A DNA stretch of 64,000 nt from Corynebacterium coyleae (GCF_030408635.1 NZ_CP047198.1:186001-250000); one strand, 5' to 3'; positions 26,970-36,865 are shown, counted from the first letter of the stretch. Notes: generated by a model not told the origin, from the sequence alone. A program made the numbers and translations.

Positions 26970-27134
26970 GCTGCGTCCTCCTTTCCACCCCAACAACTCC
27001 GCGCCAGGGCACCAACGCAGTGTAATGCCAGGGGCGAGAAAATCCCCCGTCCGTATAACCATGTGCTAGTTGTCTGATAAGAATGAGGAAGTTTTACCGC
27101 TCATACGCTTAGTGGGAATCGAGGAAAGGTCAGC

Positions 27135-30011
27135 GTGACTGCAAACGGCAAGACTCTCGTGATCGTGGAGTCCGCGACAAAGGCGAAGAAGATACAGAAG
27201 TATCTCGGCGACGATTACATCGTGGAAGCATCGGTGGGCCACATCCGTGACCTGCCGGGCCGTGCCGCCGACATCCCCGCGAAGTACAAAAACGAGCCGT
27301 GGGCAAAACTCGGCGTCAACCCGGAAAAGGGTTTCGACCCGATCTACGTCGTGTCCGCCGACAAGAAAAAGAAGGTCACCGACCTGCGCGCCAAGCTCAA
27401 GCAGGCCGACAAACTCCTGCTGGCAACAGACCCGGACCGCGAAGGTGAAGCGATCGCGTGGCACCTGCTTGAAACCCTTAAGCCGAAGGTGCCGGTAGAG
27501 CGCATGGTGTTCAACGAGATCACCGAATCTGCCATCCGCGAAGCCGCCGAAAACACCCGCGAGCTCGACATGGATCTTGTCGACGCCCAAGAGACCCGCC
27601 GCATCCTCGACCGCCTCTACGGCTACGAAGTTTCCCCCGTGCTGTGGAAGAAAGTCATGCCGCGACTGTCCGCCGGCCGCGTCCAATCCGTGGCCACCCG
27701 CGTCATCGTCGAGCGCGAACGCGAGCGCATGGCGTTCATCGCCGCCGAATACTGGGACTTGGTTGCTTCGCTCGCCCACTCCTCCGAAGAATTTGACGCC
27801 AAGCTCGTCTCCCTCGACGGCAAGCGCATCGCCCAGGGCCGCGACTTCAATGACCGGGGAGAGTTGGTGTCGGATGCGGTGGTCGTCGATAAGCAAAAGG
27901 CGCATGCGCTTGTCGACGACCTCGGCACCGCACCGATGCACGTCACCGCAGTGGAAGAAAAGCCCTACTCGCGCAAACCCTACGCACCGTTCATGACCTC
28001 GACGCTGCAGCAAGAAGCCGGCCGCAAACTCCACTTCACCTCCGCGCGCACCATGCGCATCGCGCAACGCCTGTACGAAAACGGCCACATCACCTACATG
28101 CGTACAGACTCCACCTCCCTGTCCAAGCAGGGCCTGGACGCCGCACGCGCCGCAGCACGCGAGCTCTACGGTGCCGACTACGTCTCCGCCAAGCCGCGCG
28201 TCTACGACCGCAAGGTGAAAAACTCCCAGGAAGCCCACGAGGCGATCCGCCCCGCCGGCGAACGCTTCGCCACCCCCGGGCAGCTGGCGGGCGCGCTGGA
28301 CGCCGAAGAGTTCAAGCTCTACGAACTGATCTGGCAGCGCACCGTCGCCTCCCAAATGGAAGACGCACGCGGCAACTCCACCAAGATCACCATCGCCGCC
28401 GACGCCGCCGGTGAGGCTTGCGAGTTCACCGCAACCGGCCGCACCGTCACCTTCCCCGGCTGGCTGCGCGCCTACTCCGACCGCCAGTCCAACGAAACCC
28501 GCCTGCCGCAACTGGCCAAGGGCGACGAACTGACCACCAAGTCCGTCACCGCGGACGGCCACACCACCAACCCGCCTGCGCGCTACAACGAAGCGTCGCT
28601 GGTGAAGAAGATGGAAGAACTCGGCATCGGCCGCCCGTCCACCTACGCGTCCATCATCAAGACCATCCAAGACCGCGGCTACGTTGTCGTCCGCGGCAAC
28701 GCACTCGTGCCGTCCTGGGTGGCGTTCTCCGTCGTCGGGCTGTTGGAAAACAACTTCGACGCGCTCGTCGACTACGACTTCACCTCCTCCATGGAAGACG
28801 AACTCGACGAAATCGCCCACGGCAACCAAGACCGCACCAAGTGGCTCACCGGCTTCTACTTCGGCGACGCCGACGCCAAGGAATCCATGGCCCAAGCCCT
28901 CGCACGCCGCGGCGGCCTGAAGCACATGATCGAGAACAACCTCGAATCCATCGACGCGCGCGCCGCGAACTCGCTGAAACTTTTCGACGACGCCGAAGGC
29001 CGACCCGTCGTCGTCCGCGTCGGCCGCTACGGCCCCTACATCGAACGCGTCGTCGGTAAGACCGCCGAAGGCGAGCCCGAATACCAGCGCGCCAACCTGC
29101 CCGAATCCGCAACCCCGGACGAAATCACGCTCGAGATGGCCGAGAAGCTCTTCGCCACCCCCCAGTCCGGCCGCGAACTGGGGGAGAACCCTGCCAATGG
29201 GCGTGTGGTCGTCGCAAAGGAAGGGCGCTTCGGCCCATATGTCACCGAGCTCGTGCGTGACGACGAACGCACCACCGCCGAAGCCAGCGCCGAAGAAATC
29301 ATCGCCGCCGAGCGCGCCGAAGAGGACAAACAGCGCGCCGAAGAAGGCAAACGCGCAAAGAACTGGGAAACCAAAACCGCCGCCGCGCAGAAGGAAAAGC
29401 GCATGGCGCAGCTTGTCGACGAGCAGTTAAAGCCCGCCACCGCCTCCCTCTTCGCGTCGATGGAACCAGCAACGGTCACGCTCGAGGAAGCACTGAAACT
29501 GCTGTCGCTGCCGCGCGAAGTCGGCGTCGACCCCGCCGACGGCGAAGTCATCACCGCCCAAAACGGCCGCTACGGCCCATACCTGAAGAAGGGCACCGAC
29601 TCGCGCTCGCTCGCGTCCGAAGACCAGATCTTCTCCATCACCCTGGAAGAAGCCCGCCGCATCTACGCCGAACCGAAACGCCGCGGCCGCGCCGCCGCCA
29701 AGCCACCATTGAAGATGCTTGGCGACAACGACGTCTCCGGCAAACCCATGACCGTCAAAGACGGCCGCTTCGGCCCATACGTCACCGACGGCGAAACCAA
29801 CGCGTCCCTCCAACGCGGCGACACGCCAGAGACGATGACGGACCAGCGCGCCAACGAACTGCTCTCCGCGCGCCGCGCCCGCGAAGCCGAAAACGGCGGC
29901 AAGAAAGCCACCAAGAAAAAGGCGAAAAAGGCGACAAAGAAGAAAGCAACCAAGCGCGTAGCCAAGCCGAAGCAGACCACAAAACGCGTGGTCAAAGCTC
30001 GCAAGCGCTGA
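27135..30011 (+). CDS. topA: DNA topoisomerase I
   Basis: 958 residues. TOPRIM domain at the start (LVIVESATKAKKI ... DPDREGEAIAWHL), active-site Tyr in ITYMRTDSTSLS (about 320), then the actinobacterial C-terminal repeats instead of zinc fingers, each with a GRYGPY or GRFGPY motif (about 635, 695, 815, 880), and a long Lys-rich tail (KKATKKKAKKATKKK) that binds DNA. Start GTG at 27135 behind GAGGAAAGGTCAGC. It relaxes negative supercoils. It contains three motif copies, including an inverted pair at 27883/27908. Confidence 0.97.
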   Translation: MTANGKTLVIVESATKAKKIQKYLGDDYIVEASVGHIRDLPGRAADIPAKYKNEPWAKLGVNPEKGFDPIYVVSADKKKKVTDLRAKLKQADKLLLATDPDREGEAIAWHLLETLKPKVPVERMVFNEITESAIREAAENTRELDMDLVDAQETRRILDRLYGYEVSPVLWKKVMPRLSAGRVQSVATRVIVERERERMAFIAAEYWDLVASLAHSSEEFDAKLVSLDGKRIAQGRDFNDRGELVSDAVVVDKQKAHALVDDLGTAPMHVTAVEEKPYSRKPYAPFMTSTLQQEAGRKLHFTSARTMRIAQRLYENGHITYMRTDSTSLSKQGLDAARAAARELYGADYVSAKPRVYDRKVKNSQEAHEAIRPAGERFATPGQLAGALDAEEFKLYELIWQRTVASQMEDARGNSTKITIAADAAGEACEFTATGRTVTFPGWLRAYSDRQSNETRLPQLAKGDELTTKSVTADGHTTNPPARYNEASLVKKMEELGIGRPSTYASIIKTIQDRGYVVVRGNALVPSWVAFSVVGLLENNFDALVDYDFTSSMEDELDEIAHGNQDRTKWLTGFYFGDADAKESMAQALARRGGLKHMIENNLESIDARAANSLKLFDDAEGRPVVVRVGRYGPYIERVVGKTAEGEPEYQRANLPESATPDEITLEMAEKLFATPQSGRELGENPANGRVVVAKEGRFGPYVTELVRDDERTTAEASAEEIIAAERAEEDKQRAEEGKRAKNWETKTAAAQKEKRMAQLVDEQLKPATASLFASMEPATVTLEEALKLLSLPREVGVDPADGEVITAQNGRYGPYLKKGTDSRSLASEDQIFSITLEEARRIYAEPKRRGRAAAKPPLKMLGDNDVSGKPMTVKDGRFGPYVTDGETNASLQRGDTPETMTDQRANELLSARRAREAENGGKKATKKKAKKATKKKATKRVAKPKQTTKRVVKARKR

Positions 30012-30075
30012 GGAATGCACAATATAGTGGACAATTCCTTTACAAGGGTTGTGCTGTGCGCTTAGCGTGCATGGC

Positions 30076-31200
30076 ATGACATTTCGCGAGATTCTCGAGG
30101 CCCTGGCGCACGCCGACATCAGCGTGCTCCAGGGTTTCGACGAGTCCGCGCCCGCCTTCGCCGCCCTCGATCCCGCCCTGAAACGCAAGTGGGCGCAGGC
30201 GCACGCCACCTACTTCGGCGCGACGAAGTTCACCCGCAAGCAGGCCGACGCGCGCCGCTTGGCCGCCGGGATGCCGCTCGACCAGATCTGCCTGCTTGAG
30301 CGCAAACTTGCCGCCGTCGCCGACCTTGCCGAGCGCTGGCGCCTCCGCCTCGAACTGTTGCGCTTCCGGGGCTCCTACAAAGCGCTGTCGCGGCGTATCG
30401 ACGACACCATCACCACCCCGAAACCCACCCCCAAGAAGCAGTGCCGCTTCTCCAAATCGCGCGCTGGGATGCGCAACATGTCGCTGACCTACTCCGAGCG
30501 CGACATCGCCGATTTGGAGCACCTGCTGCGTTCGCTCATCGACCCGTCACTGCCCGCCGCCGAGCAAATGGCCGACGCGTTGGTCAGCCTGCTGCGCGGT
30601 GGCGCTGGGGGTGCTGATGGCGCTGATGGTGTCGGCGGCGCCGGGAGTGCTCACGGGGCTGGCGCCGGGGTCGCCATGCCGTATGCCGCCCCGCGCCCCA
30701 TCATCCTGGTGCCGCTGCCGGAGTGGACCCGCATCCAGTCCGGCCACGGCGACGAAGTGGAGCTCATTCTTACCGACGGCACCACCATGACCGGCGCCGA
30801 ATTCCTCGCTCGGAAGTTCGGCGCCGACCTGGAAGTCGCCGCGTTCCACCCTGCAGAGGGGGCGGTGAACCTCTACCGGGCGAAGCGCTTTGCTAACGAC
30901 AAGCAGCGCACGTTGGCGTCGATGATGTCGCCGACCTGCCCGGTACCCGGCTGCCGTCACGGAGCCGATCACTGCGAAATCCACCACATCACCGCCTGGC
31001 GACACGGCGGGGAAACCAACCTGGCCAACCTCGTGCCCCTGTGCAGTTACCACAACGGCACCAATGACGACGACCCGTGGATCGTCAGACGAGGCCGAAT
31101 ATGCATCCGCGACGGCATCCCAGTGTGGGTGTCACCCAACGGATACGAAGTGCCGAACGACACCCCCGGAGCCATGCAGCTCCTGTTCGGAAACAACTGA
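30076..31200 (+). CDS. HNH endonuclease-like protein (DUF222/13E12 type)
   Basis: 374 residues. Helical N-terminus, a Gly/Ala-rich low-complexity bridge (residues about 176-198, GGAGGADGADGVGGAGSAHG), then a C-terminal HNH nuclease: CPVPGCRHGADHCEIHHITAWRHGG ... NLVPLCSYHN with paired zinc cysteines. These proteins are frequent, multi-copy and fast-evolving in mycobacteria and corynebacteria; a nuclease role is inferred from the motif only. Start ATG 30076. The spacer behind it holds 38-bp direct repeats. Confidence 0.82.
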   Translation: MTFREILEALAHADISVLQGFDESAPAFAALDPALKRKWAQAHATYFGATKFTRKQADARRLAAGMPLDQICLLERKLAAVADLAERWRLRLELLRFRGSYKALSRRIDDTITTPKPTPKKQCRFSKSRAGMRNMSLTYSERDIADLEHLLRSLIDPSLPAAEQMADALVSLLRGGAGGADGADGVGGAGSAHGAGAGVAMPYAAPRPIILVPLPEWTRIQSGHGDEVELILTDGTTMTGAEFLARKFGADLEVAAFHPAEGAVNLYRAKRFANDKQRTLASMMSPTCPVPGCRHGADHCEIHHITAWRHGGETNLANLVPLCSYHNGTNDDDPWIVRRGRICIRDGIPVWVSPNGYEVPNDTPGAMQLLFGNN

Positions 31201-31247
31201 CCGGGCGCGAGTTCGCGCGCCCGCAGGCCTGAGTCCTGCCGCGCTGC

Positions 31248-31328
31248 GCTGGGCTGCTGCCACGCTGGGCTGGCGGCGCTGCGCTGCGGCGCTGGGCTGC
31301 TGCCACGCTGGGCTGGCGACGCTGCGCT
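31248..31328. repeat. Two 38-bp direct repeats
   Basis: 31248-31285 and 31291-31328 match at 37 of 38 positions (GCTGGGCTGCTGCCACGC ...), period 43 bp, in the 148-bp spacer between the convergent HNH and cyaB genes. Confidence 0.85.
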
Positions 31329-31348
31329 GGGCTGGCGCCGGGGAAGCC

Positions 31349-32872
31349 CTAGGAGCGGTCCGCCATTGTGGAGCGCACCGGGCGCGCCAACTGCGTCATC
31401 TTGTTGCGCCCGCGCAACTCCACCGACTTCATCAGCGTCCAGCGCTGCTGCTCAACCTCGTTCGCCGCGCGCAGGGTTGCGGCGTTGGTCAGCACCATGC
31501 CCGGGGTGTCCTTCGCCAGGTCGGTGAGGCGGGCGGCGCCGTTGACGGCGTCACCGATCACGGTGTACTCGAAACGATCCTTGCCACCGATGTGGCCAGC
31601 GACCACGTGGCCCGAGGCGACACCGATGCCGGCCTTCAGTTCGAAGCCTTCCAAGCCGCGCTGGATTTCGCGGGCGGCTTGGAGGGCGTGCGAGGCGGCG
31701 TCGTGAAGCGAAACTGGCGCTCCGAACACCGCAAGCGCCGCATCGCCCTGGAACTTATTAATCACGCCCTTGTTACGGTGCACCACCTCAACGACAACCT
31801 CGAAGAACTCGTTGAGCGCCTCCACGACCTCCTCCGGGGTGTGCTGGACGGTGTAGGTGGTGGAACCGACGACGTCGATAAACAGCACCGCGACCCTGCG
31901 TTCCTCGCCGCCGAGCTGCGGGCGCTCCTCCAGCGCCTTCTGCGCGACCTCAGCACCGACGTACTTGGCAAACACGTCGCGAACACGCTGGCGGTCCTGC
32001 AGACCCCGCATCATCTCGTTAAAGCCAGCTTGGAGGACACCGATCTCGGAGCCGTCGTAAATGTCCACCTGCGTGTCGCCCTCACCGCGGCGCACACGGT
32101 TGATGGCGACCTGCAGCTCCTTAATCGGATCGACGACGATCACCGTCGCAAACGACGTCCCCACAAACCCCGTGAAAATACCTGCTGCGATCAGCGCCAC
32201 GATCGCCGCCGTCATCTCACCCGGGGTGTCCCGGAAGTAGCCGACGCGCTGTGCCACAGCCAGCAGCAGCACCCCGACCATCGGCACGGCGGAGGTGGTG
32301 AACCACGTCAGCATCAACCGAGACGCGATCGGCGGCTGGAGCGTCGAATCCTCGAACCGCCGCGCCAGCGCCGACGCCGCAATCGGACGCACGAGACGCT
32401 CCGCCTGCAGATACGTGAGCACCGACACCACAAAACACGTCAGGATGGTGGTGGCGAGGACGACGATGCCCAGGGGGACGTCGACAAGCAACGTGCGCAC
32501 CGTGACAATCGCAATGCCCAACCCCCACACCGCAACAACGATGATCGTCTGCAACACCGGCAAACGCATCACCAAATGCCGCACCATGTTCGGATCATGA
32601 TCATCCGGGCGCCGCTGCCACTCCAGCACCGGCCGGAACAGGAAAAACGTGACGATCATGCCGAGCACAACAGCGATCGCCGCATACAACACCCCGATAA
32701 ACCCAAGCTGGCCGTTGAGGCCTAACTCGTTGACGGCATCCATCGGGATGAGGAAGCGCACGAACAACATGCAGCCCACGGCGCCGAGCAGGTTGGTGCC
32801 CAGCACCGTCGCGGCATAGAGAGGCCACGACGTGCCCCAAAGCCACTGCAGCTCGCGCCAGATACGTTCCAT
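31349..32872 (-). CDS. cyaB: Membrane adenylate cyclase CyaB (class III)
   Basis: 507 residues: about six membrane helices (1-225), a HAMP linker (DPIKELQVAINRVRRGEG ... EIGVLQAGFNEMMRGLQ), then a class III cyclase domain with metal Asp in VLFIDVVGST, second Asp in KFQGDAALAVFGAP and the transition-state Asn/Arg in VIGDAVNGAARLTD. It would make cAMP from ATP at the inner membrane face in response to an unknown signal. Position between topA and holB is that of cyaB in C. glutamicum, where it supplies cAMP for GlxR. Its start faces the holB start 37 bases away. Confidence 0.93.
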   Translation of the reverse strand: MERIWRELQWLWGTSWPLYAATVLGTNLLGAVGCMLFVRFLIPMDAVNELGLNGQLGFIGVLYAAIAVVLGMIVTFFLFRPVLEWQRRPDDHDPNMVRHLVMRLPVLQTIIVVAVWGLGIAIVTVRTLLVDVPLGIVVLATTILTCFVVSVLTYLQAERLVRPIAASALARRFEDSTLQPPIASRLMLTWFTTSAVPMVGVLLLAVAQRVGYFRDTPGEMTAAIVALIAAGIFTGFVGTSFATVIVVDPIKELQVAINRVRRGEGDTQVDIYDGSEIGVLQAGFNEMMRGLQDRQRVRDVFAKYVGAEVAQKALEERPQLGGEERRVAVLFIDVVGSTTYTVQHTPEEVVEALNEFFEVVVEVVHRNKGVINKFQGDAALAVFGAPVSLHDAASHALQAAREIQRGLEGFELKAGIGVASGHVVAGHIGGKDRFEYTVIGDAVNGAARLTDLAKDTPGMVLTNAATLRAANEVEQQRWTLMKSVELRGRNKMTQLARPVRSTMADRS

Positions 32873-32909
32873 GGTCTATCACCTTAGCGCGCGGGTACTC
32901 TGGTCACCT

Positions 32910-34124
32910 GTGACTACCCGCAGCGTTAGTGAGCGTTTGGCTGGCACCCCGGCGGTGCGCGACATCATCTTGTCGGCGGCTGCCACGGCGAGGGGGCAGG
33001 GGGATGCGTATGCGATGACGCATGCGTGGCTGTTTACGGGCCCTCCGGGCTCGGGGCGGTCGAATGCGGCGTTGGCGTTTGCGGCGGCGTTGATGTGTGA
33101 GAACCCGGACGAGATTGGGTGTGGGCGGTGTAAGGGGTGCCGTGATGCGTTGGCGGGGTCGCATACGGATTTGGTGCATGTGGTGCCGCATACGTCGACG
33201 ATCAAGGTTGATTTTGTGCGTGATGAGATCGTCGCAAAGGCAGCTCGCTTACCGACGGTCGCCCCCTGGCGCGTTGTCATCATCGAAAACGCGGACCGCC
33301 TGGCCACGTCGATCACCACCGCGCCGGCTGACGCGCTGTTGAAGACGGTGGAGGAACCGCCGGAGCGCACCGTGATCATCATGTGTGCGCCGTCGACGGA
33401 TCCGCAGGACTTTTCGCAGACACTGCGTTCGCGCTGCCGGCATGTGTATGTGCCGTCGCCGTCGGAGGATGAGTTGGTGCGCATTCTCGTCGAGGAGGAG
33501 GGGGCGTCGGAGCATGATGCGCGCCTGGCGGCGGTGTCGTCGCTACGCCATATTGGCCGGGCGCGGTTGTTGGTGCGTTCGGAGGCGATTCAGCAGCGTC
33601 GTGCGATGGCGATCAACTTGGCCGAGTTGGTGTTTCACGGCCCGCAGGCGTTTCAGGCGGTGGGGTCGTTGCTGAAGGCGGCGGAGAAGGAGGCCGTCGA
33701 GGCGCATAAAGCTGACGACGAAGCCGAGCGGGCCAAGCTCGAAAACGCCCTCGGTATGGGTGCGAAGGGGAAGGGGGCGGCGAAGGCGCTGCGGTCGGTG
33801 GCGTCGTCGGTGCGTCAGTTGGAAGAGGAGCAGAAGCGTCGTGGCACGCGCCGCAAGCGCGACATGTTGGATTTGGTTCTGGTGGACTTGGCGGGGGTGT
33901 ACCGGGATGCGATGGTGGTGCAGTCGGGCGCCGAGGTCGGTCTGACGCACCCGGATTTTGAGGAGCTCGCGCGTGAGATTGCCGGCCAGGTGTCGGCGGA
34001 GGGGCTCGTGGAGTGCCTCGAGGCGATCGGGCAGTGCCGCGAGCGCCTGGACCAGAACGTGACTCCGGCGGTGGCGTTCAACGGCATGATTGGCCGCATA
34101 AGGCTCGCGTGCAACGTGTCTTAA
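32910..34124 (+). CDS. holB: DNA polymerase III subunit delta'
   Basis: 404 residues from the GTG at 32910. N-terminal AAA+ ATPase: GPPGSGRSNAALAFA (P-loop with Arg in place of the usual Lys, as in many delta' subunits), zinc cysteines CGRCKGCRDALAG, KAARLPTVAPWRVVIIENADRL and LKTVEEPPERTVIIM with the sensor region after it. It is part of the clamp loader. The divergent gene is cyaB; tRNA-Thr follows. Confidence 0.93.
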   Translation: MTTRSVSERLAGTPAVRDIILSAAATARGQGDAYAMTHAWLFTGPPGSGRSNAALAFAAALMCENPDEIGCGRCKGCRDALAGSHTDLVHVVPHTSTIKVDFVRDEIVAKAARLPTVAPWRVVIIENADRLATSITTAPADALLKTVEEPPERTVIIMCAPSTDPQDFSQTLRSRCRHVYVPSPSEDELVRILVEEEGASEHDARLAAVSSLRHIGRARLLVRSEAIQQRRAMAINLAELVFHGPQAFQAVGSLLKAAEKEAVEAHKADDEAERAKLENALGMGAKGKGAAKALRSVASSVRQLEEEQKRRGTRRKRDMLDLVLVDLAGVYRDAMVVQSGAEVGLTHPDFEELAREIAGQVSAEGLVECLEAIGQCRERLDQNVTPAVAFNGMIGRIRLACNVS

Positions 34125-34189
34125 CCTGCGGGTTTCGCAGGTCGCGCCCGCTAGGTTAAGCTGTCTTCCCGGTGCAGCATTGCTGCCCG

Positions 34190-34262
34190 GCCACCTTAGC
34201 TCAGTCGGCAGAGCGTCTCACTCGTAATGAGAAGGTCGCGAGTTCGATTCTCGCAGGTGGCT
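34190..34262 (+). tRNA. tRNA-Thr(CGT)
   Basis: 73-base cloverleaf: acceptor GCCACCT/AGGTGGC, D arm GCTC...GAGC, anticodon stem TCTCA/TGAGA with loop CTCGTAA (anticodon CGT, threonine), T arm GCGAG TTCGATT CTCGC, discriminator T. CCA is not encoded. Confidence 0.95.
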
Positions 34263-34268
34263 CGCACA

Positions 34269-34307
34269 AAAGCCCAGGTAAAACGGTGTTTTACCTGGGC
34301 TTTCTTT
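34269..34307 (+). terminator. Terminator after tRNA-Thr
   Basis: Perfect 14-bp stem AGCCCAGGTAAAAC/GTTTTACCTGGGCT with a three-base loop, followed by TTCTTTT. Confidence 0.92.
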
Positions 34308-34398
34308 TCGTTTCGCGCGCTCCGGGTTGGCGCAAGTTGTCCCTGTTATTACCGAGCTGAAACCGAGCTGGGACCGAGCATGAAAAACGATTGCTAGG

Positions 34399-35086
34399 GT
34401 GATCGCTGTGCTCCACGCCTTCATTGATGAATCCGAACATCGGGATGAATATTTCACCCTCACAGCGTTGATTGTGACTGAGGAAAACCTGCCTCACCTT
34501 GAGCATGAACTTCATGTGTTACTCGCGGAATATGCGGTGACAACGCAGCACATTGACATCAACGCTGAGTTTCACGGATACGACATCATGCAGCAAAAGC
34601 GTGAATGGAATGGCGTTCCCCTTAGGGTTGCGACTTCGATCTATCTCAAGGCGTTAGGGATCATTAACCGGTGGGCATCGGCCATGTTTGTGGAGACGAT
34701 TGACAGGCGTGCTCAGGAGAAGAAATATCGCTACGCATTTAACGCTCGTCGAGTAGCAATCAGTTACATTCTCGAGAGAGTTAATACATACGCGTACACG
34801 CACAATGAAGTGGCGAAATGCTATCTCGATGATCACTACACCGCGCCTGAAGGTCGTAAAGAATTTGTTGAGTACAAGGCCAAGGGTACGTTCGGATATA
34901 AGAGTTCGAAGCTCGCAAACATCGAAGAGCATGCGTGGTCTCCAGGCTGCAGATCTTTGTTGTTATGTCTATCAGCGTCATCTTCATGTGAAGACTGGAA
35001 ACGTGCGGATGCTCAAAACGCAAGCCAAAATGTGGAGTGCGATTAATGACATTGCACAGCTCGGGATACAAAGGGTCTGGCCCTAG
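34399..35086 (+). pseudogene. DUF3800 gene broken by a frameshift
   Basis: The first frame gives a good DUF3800 N-terminus (LHAFIDESEHRDEYFTLTALIV) up to SKLANIEEH near 34933, then drifts into unlikely sequence. In the next frame (+1) translation resumes at once with MRGLQAADLCCYVYQRHLH, the family's closing QAADL motif, and ends at 35086. One base too many (or two too few) near 34930 explains this. GTG at 34408 with AGGGTGATC upstream is a likely true start. Either a real pseudogene or a sequence error. The low G+C content and place beside a tRNA gene suggest an acquired gene; the intact relative is at 5023-5697. Confidence 0.75.
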
Positions 35087-35092
35087 GCGCAC

Positions 35093-35118
35093 AAAGACCC
35101 CGCACTAGGCGGGGGCTC
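35093..35118 (-). terminator. Hairpin, probable minus-strand terminator
   Basis: CCCCGC/GCGGGG stem; on the minus strand it is followed by TCTTTGT, downstream of the acyl-CoA ligase gene stop at 35213. Confidence 0.45.
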
Positions 35119-35212
35119 CGGCAATGTGGAGTTGCACACGACGTGCAATCTCTACGCTTCGAACAGTAATGGAAAGCCATTGGTTGGCACAAGAGGGGCG
35201 AGCCTGGGTGGC

Positions 35213-36814
35213 TCAATTTTTTTGCCCTAGCCCGGGCAGGAAGCGCGGTACGACTTTGCCGACGGCGTTGCGCGGCAGCTTGTCGACGAAGTGCACGTCC
35301 CGGGGGATCGAGTGATCGGCCAAGCGCGAGCGCACCCAGTCGCGGACGGCTTCCTCGGTGAGTTCGGCGGTTTTGACGACCCAGACGGCGATGCGTTTGA
35401 AGGTGTCGTCGTCGTCGACGCCGTGGGCGTAGACCTCGCCGATGCCGGGCATGTCTTCGAGGACTTCCACCACGGATTGGGGGTGGACGTTTTCGCCGCC
35501 GACGATGATCATGTCGTCGCTACGCGATTGCACGTGGAGGTAGCCGTCGGCGTCGATGTAGCCGAGGTCGCCCATTTCGATGAGCCCGTCGATTTCGACG
35601 GTGGGGGTGTTCGGGTTGGTGTAGCCGCGCAGGGCGGTTTCGTTGTGGAGGAAGATGCGGCCGGTTTGGCCGGTGGGGGTTTCGCGGCCGTTGTCATCGT
35701 AAATTTTGAGCACGGTGCCGGGCGCAATTTTGCCGACGGTGGTGGGGTCGGCCTGCATTTGTTCGGGGGATGCGGCGGCGGCGAGGGCGAGTTCGGTGGA
35801 GCCGTAGATGTTGGCCAGGATGGGGCCGAAGCGTTCGGTGGTGTGGCGCAGTAGCGACGGGGTGACGGCGTTGCCGGCGGTGGCGAGGTAGCGCAGCGAC
35901 GAGGTGTCGTAGTTTTCGTCGAGGTCCAGCATGTGTTTGAAGAAGATCGGCGAGGAGATGAGGCCGTCGCAGCGGAATGCTTCGATTTGGCGGAAGCAGT
36001 TTTCGGGGTCGAATTCGCGTTGCGTCACGATGGTGGAGCGGGTCGCCAGCGCGACTTGCAGGGCGGACCAGCCCCAGGTGTGGAAGATGGATGCGGTGAG
36101 TTGGATGGTGTCGCCGGCGCGCCAGGGGATTGCTTCGAGGTATCCGGCGACCACGAATGGCAGGCGTGGTTCGGGGCGCACGATGCCTTTGGGGATGCCG
36201 GTGGTGCCGGAGCTCATGAGGACGAGGTTGCCGTGTTTGGGCCAGAGGGGCAGTCGCTTGTCGACGACCCCTTTCACCACCACGTCCTCATATGCGCGCA
36301 CTACGGGTATGTGGGGGATGTCGTTGGGGATGCGGTCGGCGAACTCGTCGTCGATAAAGAGGATGTTGATGTCGTTTTCGGCGATGATGCCGCGCAGTTG
36401 CTCGGTGGAGGAGCCGATGTTGAGTAGGAAGATGTGGCCTCCGGTGTAGCCCTTGGCGCCGAGGGGTAGGACGATGCCGCGGCCGTTGCGGGCCATGACG
36501 CCGATGCGGAGTTCGTCGAGGCCGCGCTCTTCTTTCTGGGCCAGCAGCCACTTGGCTACGGTGCGGGAGTCTTCGCGCAGTTGGCGGTAGGTCAGCGCCC
36601 CGGTGTCGTCGATAAGAGCGAGGCGATCGGGCACTGCTGCGGCGCCTTGTTCGATTTCGCGGGCGGTGGTGAACCAGTAGCGCGCGAGATTCGGGATGAG
36701 TGCGAGCGCTGCGCGGGGGCCGCCTTCGGCGCTGATGATGCCGGCGCGTGTAACGGCGGGCACGAATCGCGCGAAAGACTTCAGTAAGAACAGCGGACGA
36801 TGGGTGGGACGCAT
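35213..36814 (-). CDS. Acyl-CoA synthetase / AMP-dependent ligase (FadD-like)
   Basis: 533 residues of the ANL superfamily: A3 loop LMSSGTTGIPKGIVRP (about 180), A5 NIYGSTELALAAA (about 330), A8 MGDLGYIDADGYLHVQSRSDD and A10 PRNAVGKVVPRF with the catalytic Lys near the C-terminus. It adenylates a carboxylic acid and passes it to CoA or a carrier. The N-terminus (LKSFARFVPAVTRAGIISAEGG) resembles long-chain FadD enzymes of mycolata. Divergent from a secreted esterase gene in an envelope region, so a lipid substrate is plausible; not proven. Two partial motif copies lie inside. Confidence 0.88.
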   Translation of the reverse strand: MRPTHRPLFLLKSFARFVPAVTRAGIISAEGGPRAALALIPNLARYWFTTAREIEQGAAAVPDRLALIDDTGALTYRQLREDSRTVAKWLLAQKEERGLDELRIGVMARNGRGIVLPLGAKGYTGGHIFLLNIGSSTEQLRGIIAENDINILFIDDEFADRIPNDIPHIPVVRAYEDVVVKGVVDKRLPLWPKHGNLVLMSSGTTGIPKGIVRPEPRLPFVVAGYLEAIPWRAGDTIQLTASIFHTWGWSALQVALATRSTIVTQREFDPENCFRQIEAFRCDGLISSPIFFKHMLDLDENYDTSSLRYLATAGNAVTPSLLRHTTERFGPILANIYGSTELALAAAASPEQMQADPTTVGKIAPGTVLKIYDDNGRETPTGQTGRIFLHNETALRGYTNPNTPTVEIDGLIEMGDLGYIDADGYLHVQSRSDDMIIVGGENVHPQSVVEVLEDMPGIGEVYAHGVDDDDTFKRIAVWVVKTAELTEEAVRDWVRSRLADHSIPRDVHFVDKLPRNAVGKVVPRFLPGLGQKN

Positions 36815-36865
36815 GAGGATAATGTAGCCTACCGATACGTAAGTGTCTCGCGTGAAAGGATTTTC

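Noticed and set aside
30049-32725. Long frames opposite or shifted to the HNH, cyaB and topA genes
   Set aside because: High G+C makes long shadow frames; their products lack domains while the opposite frame has clear catalytic motifs.
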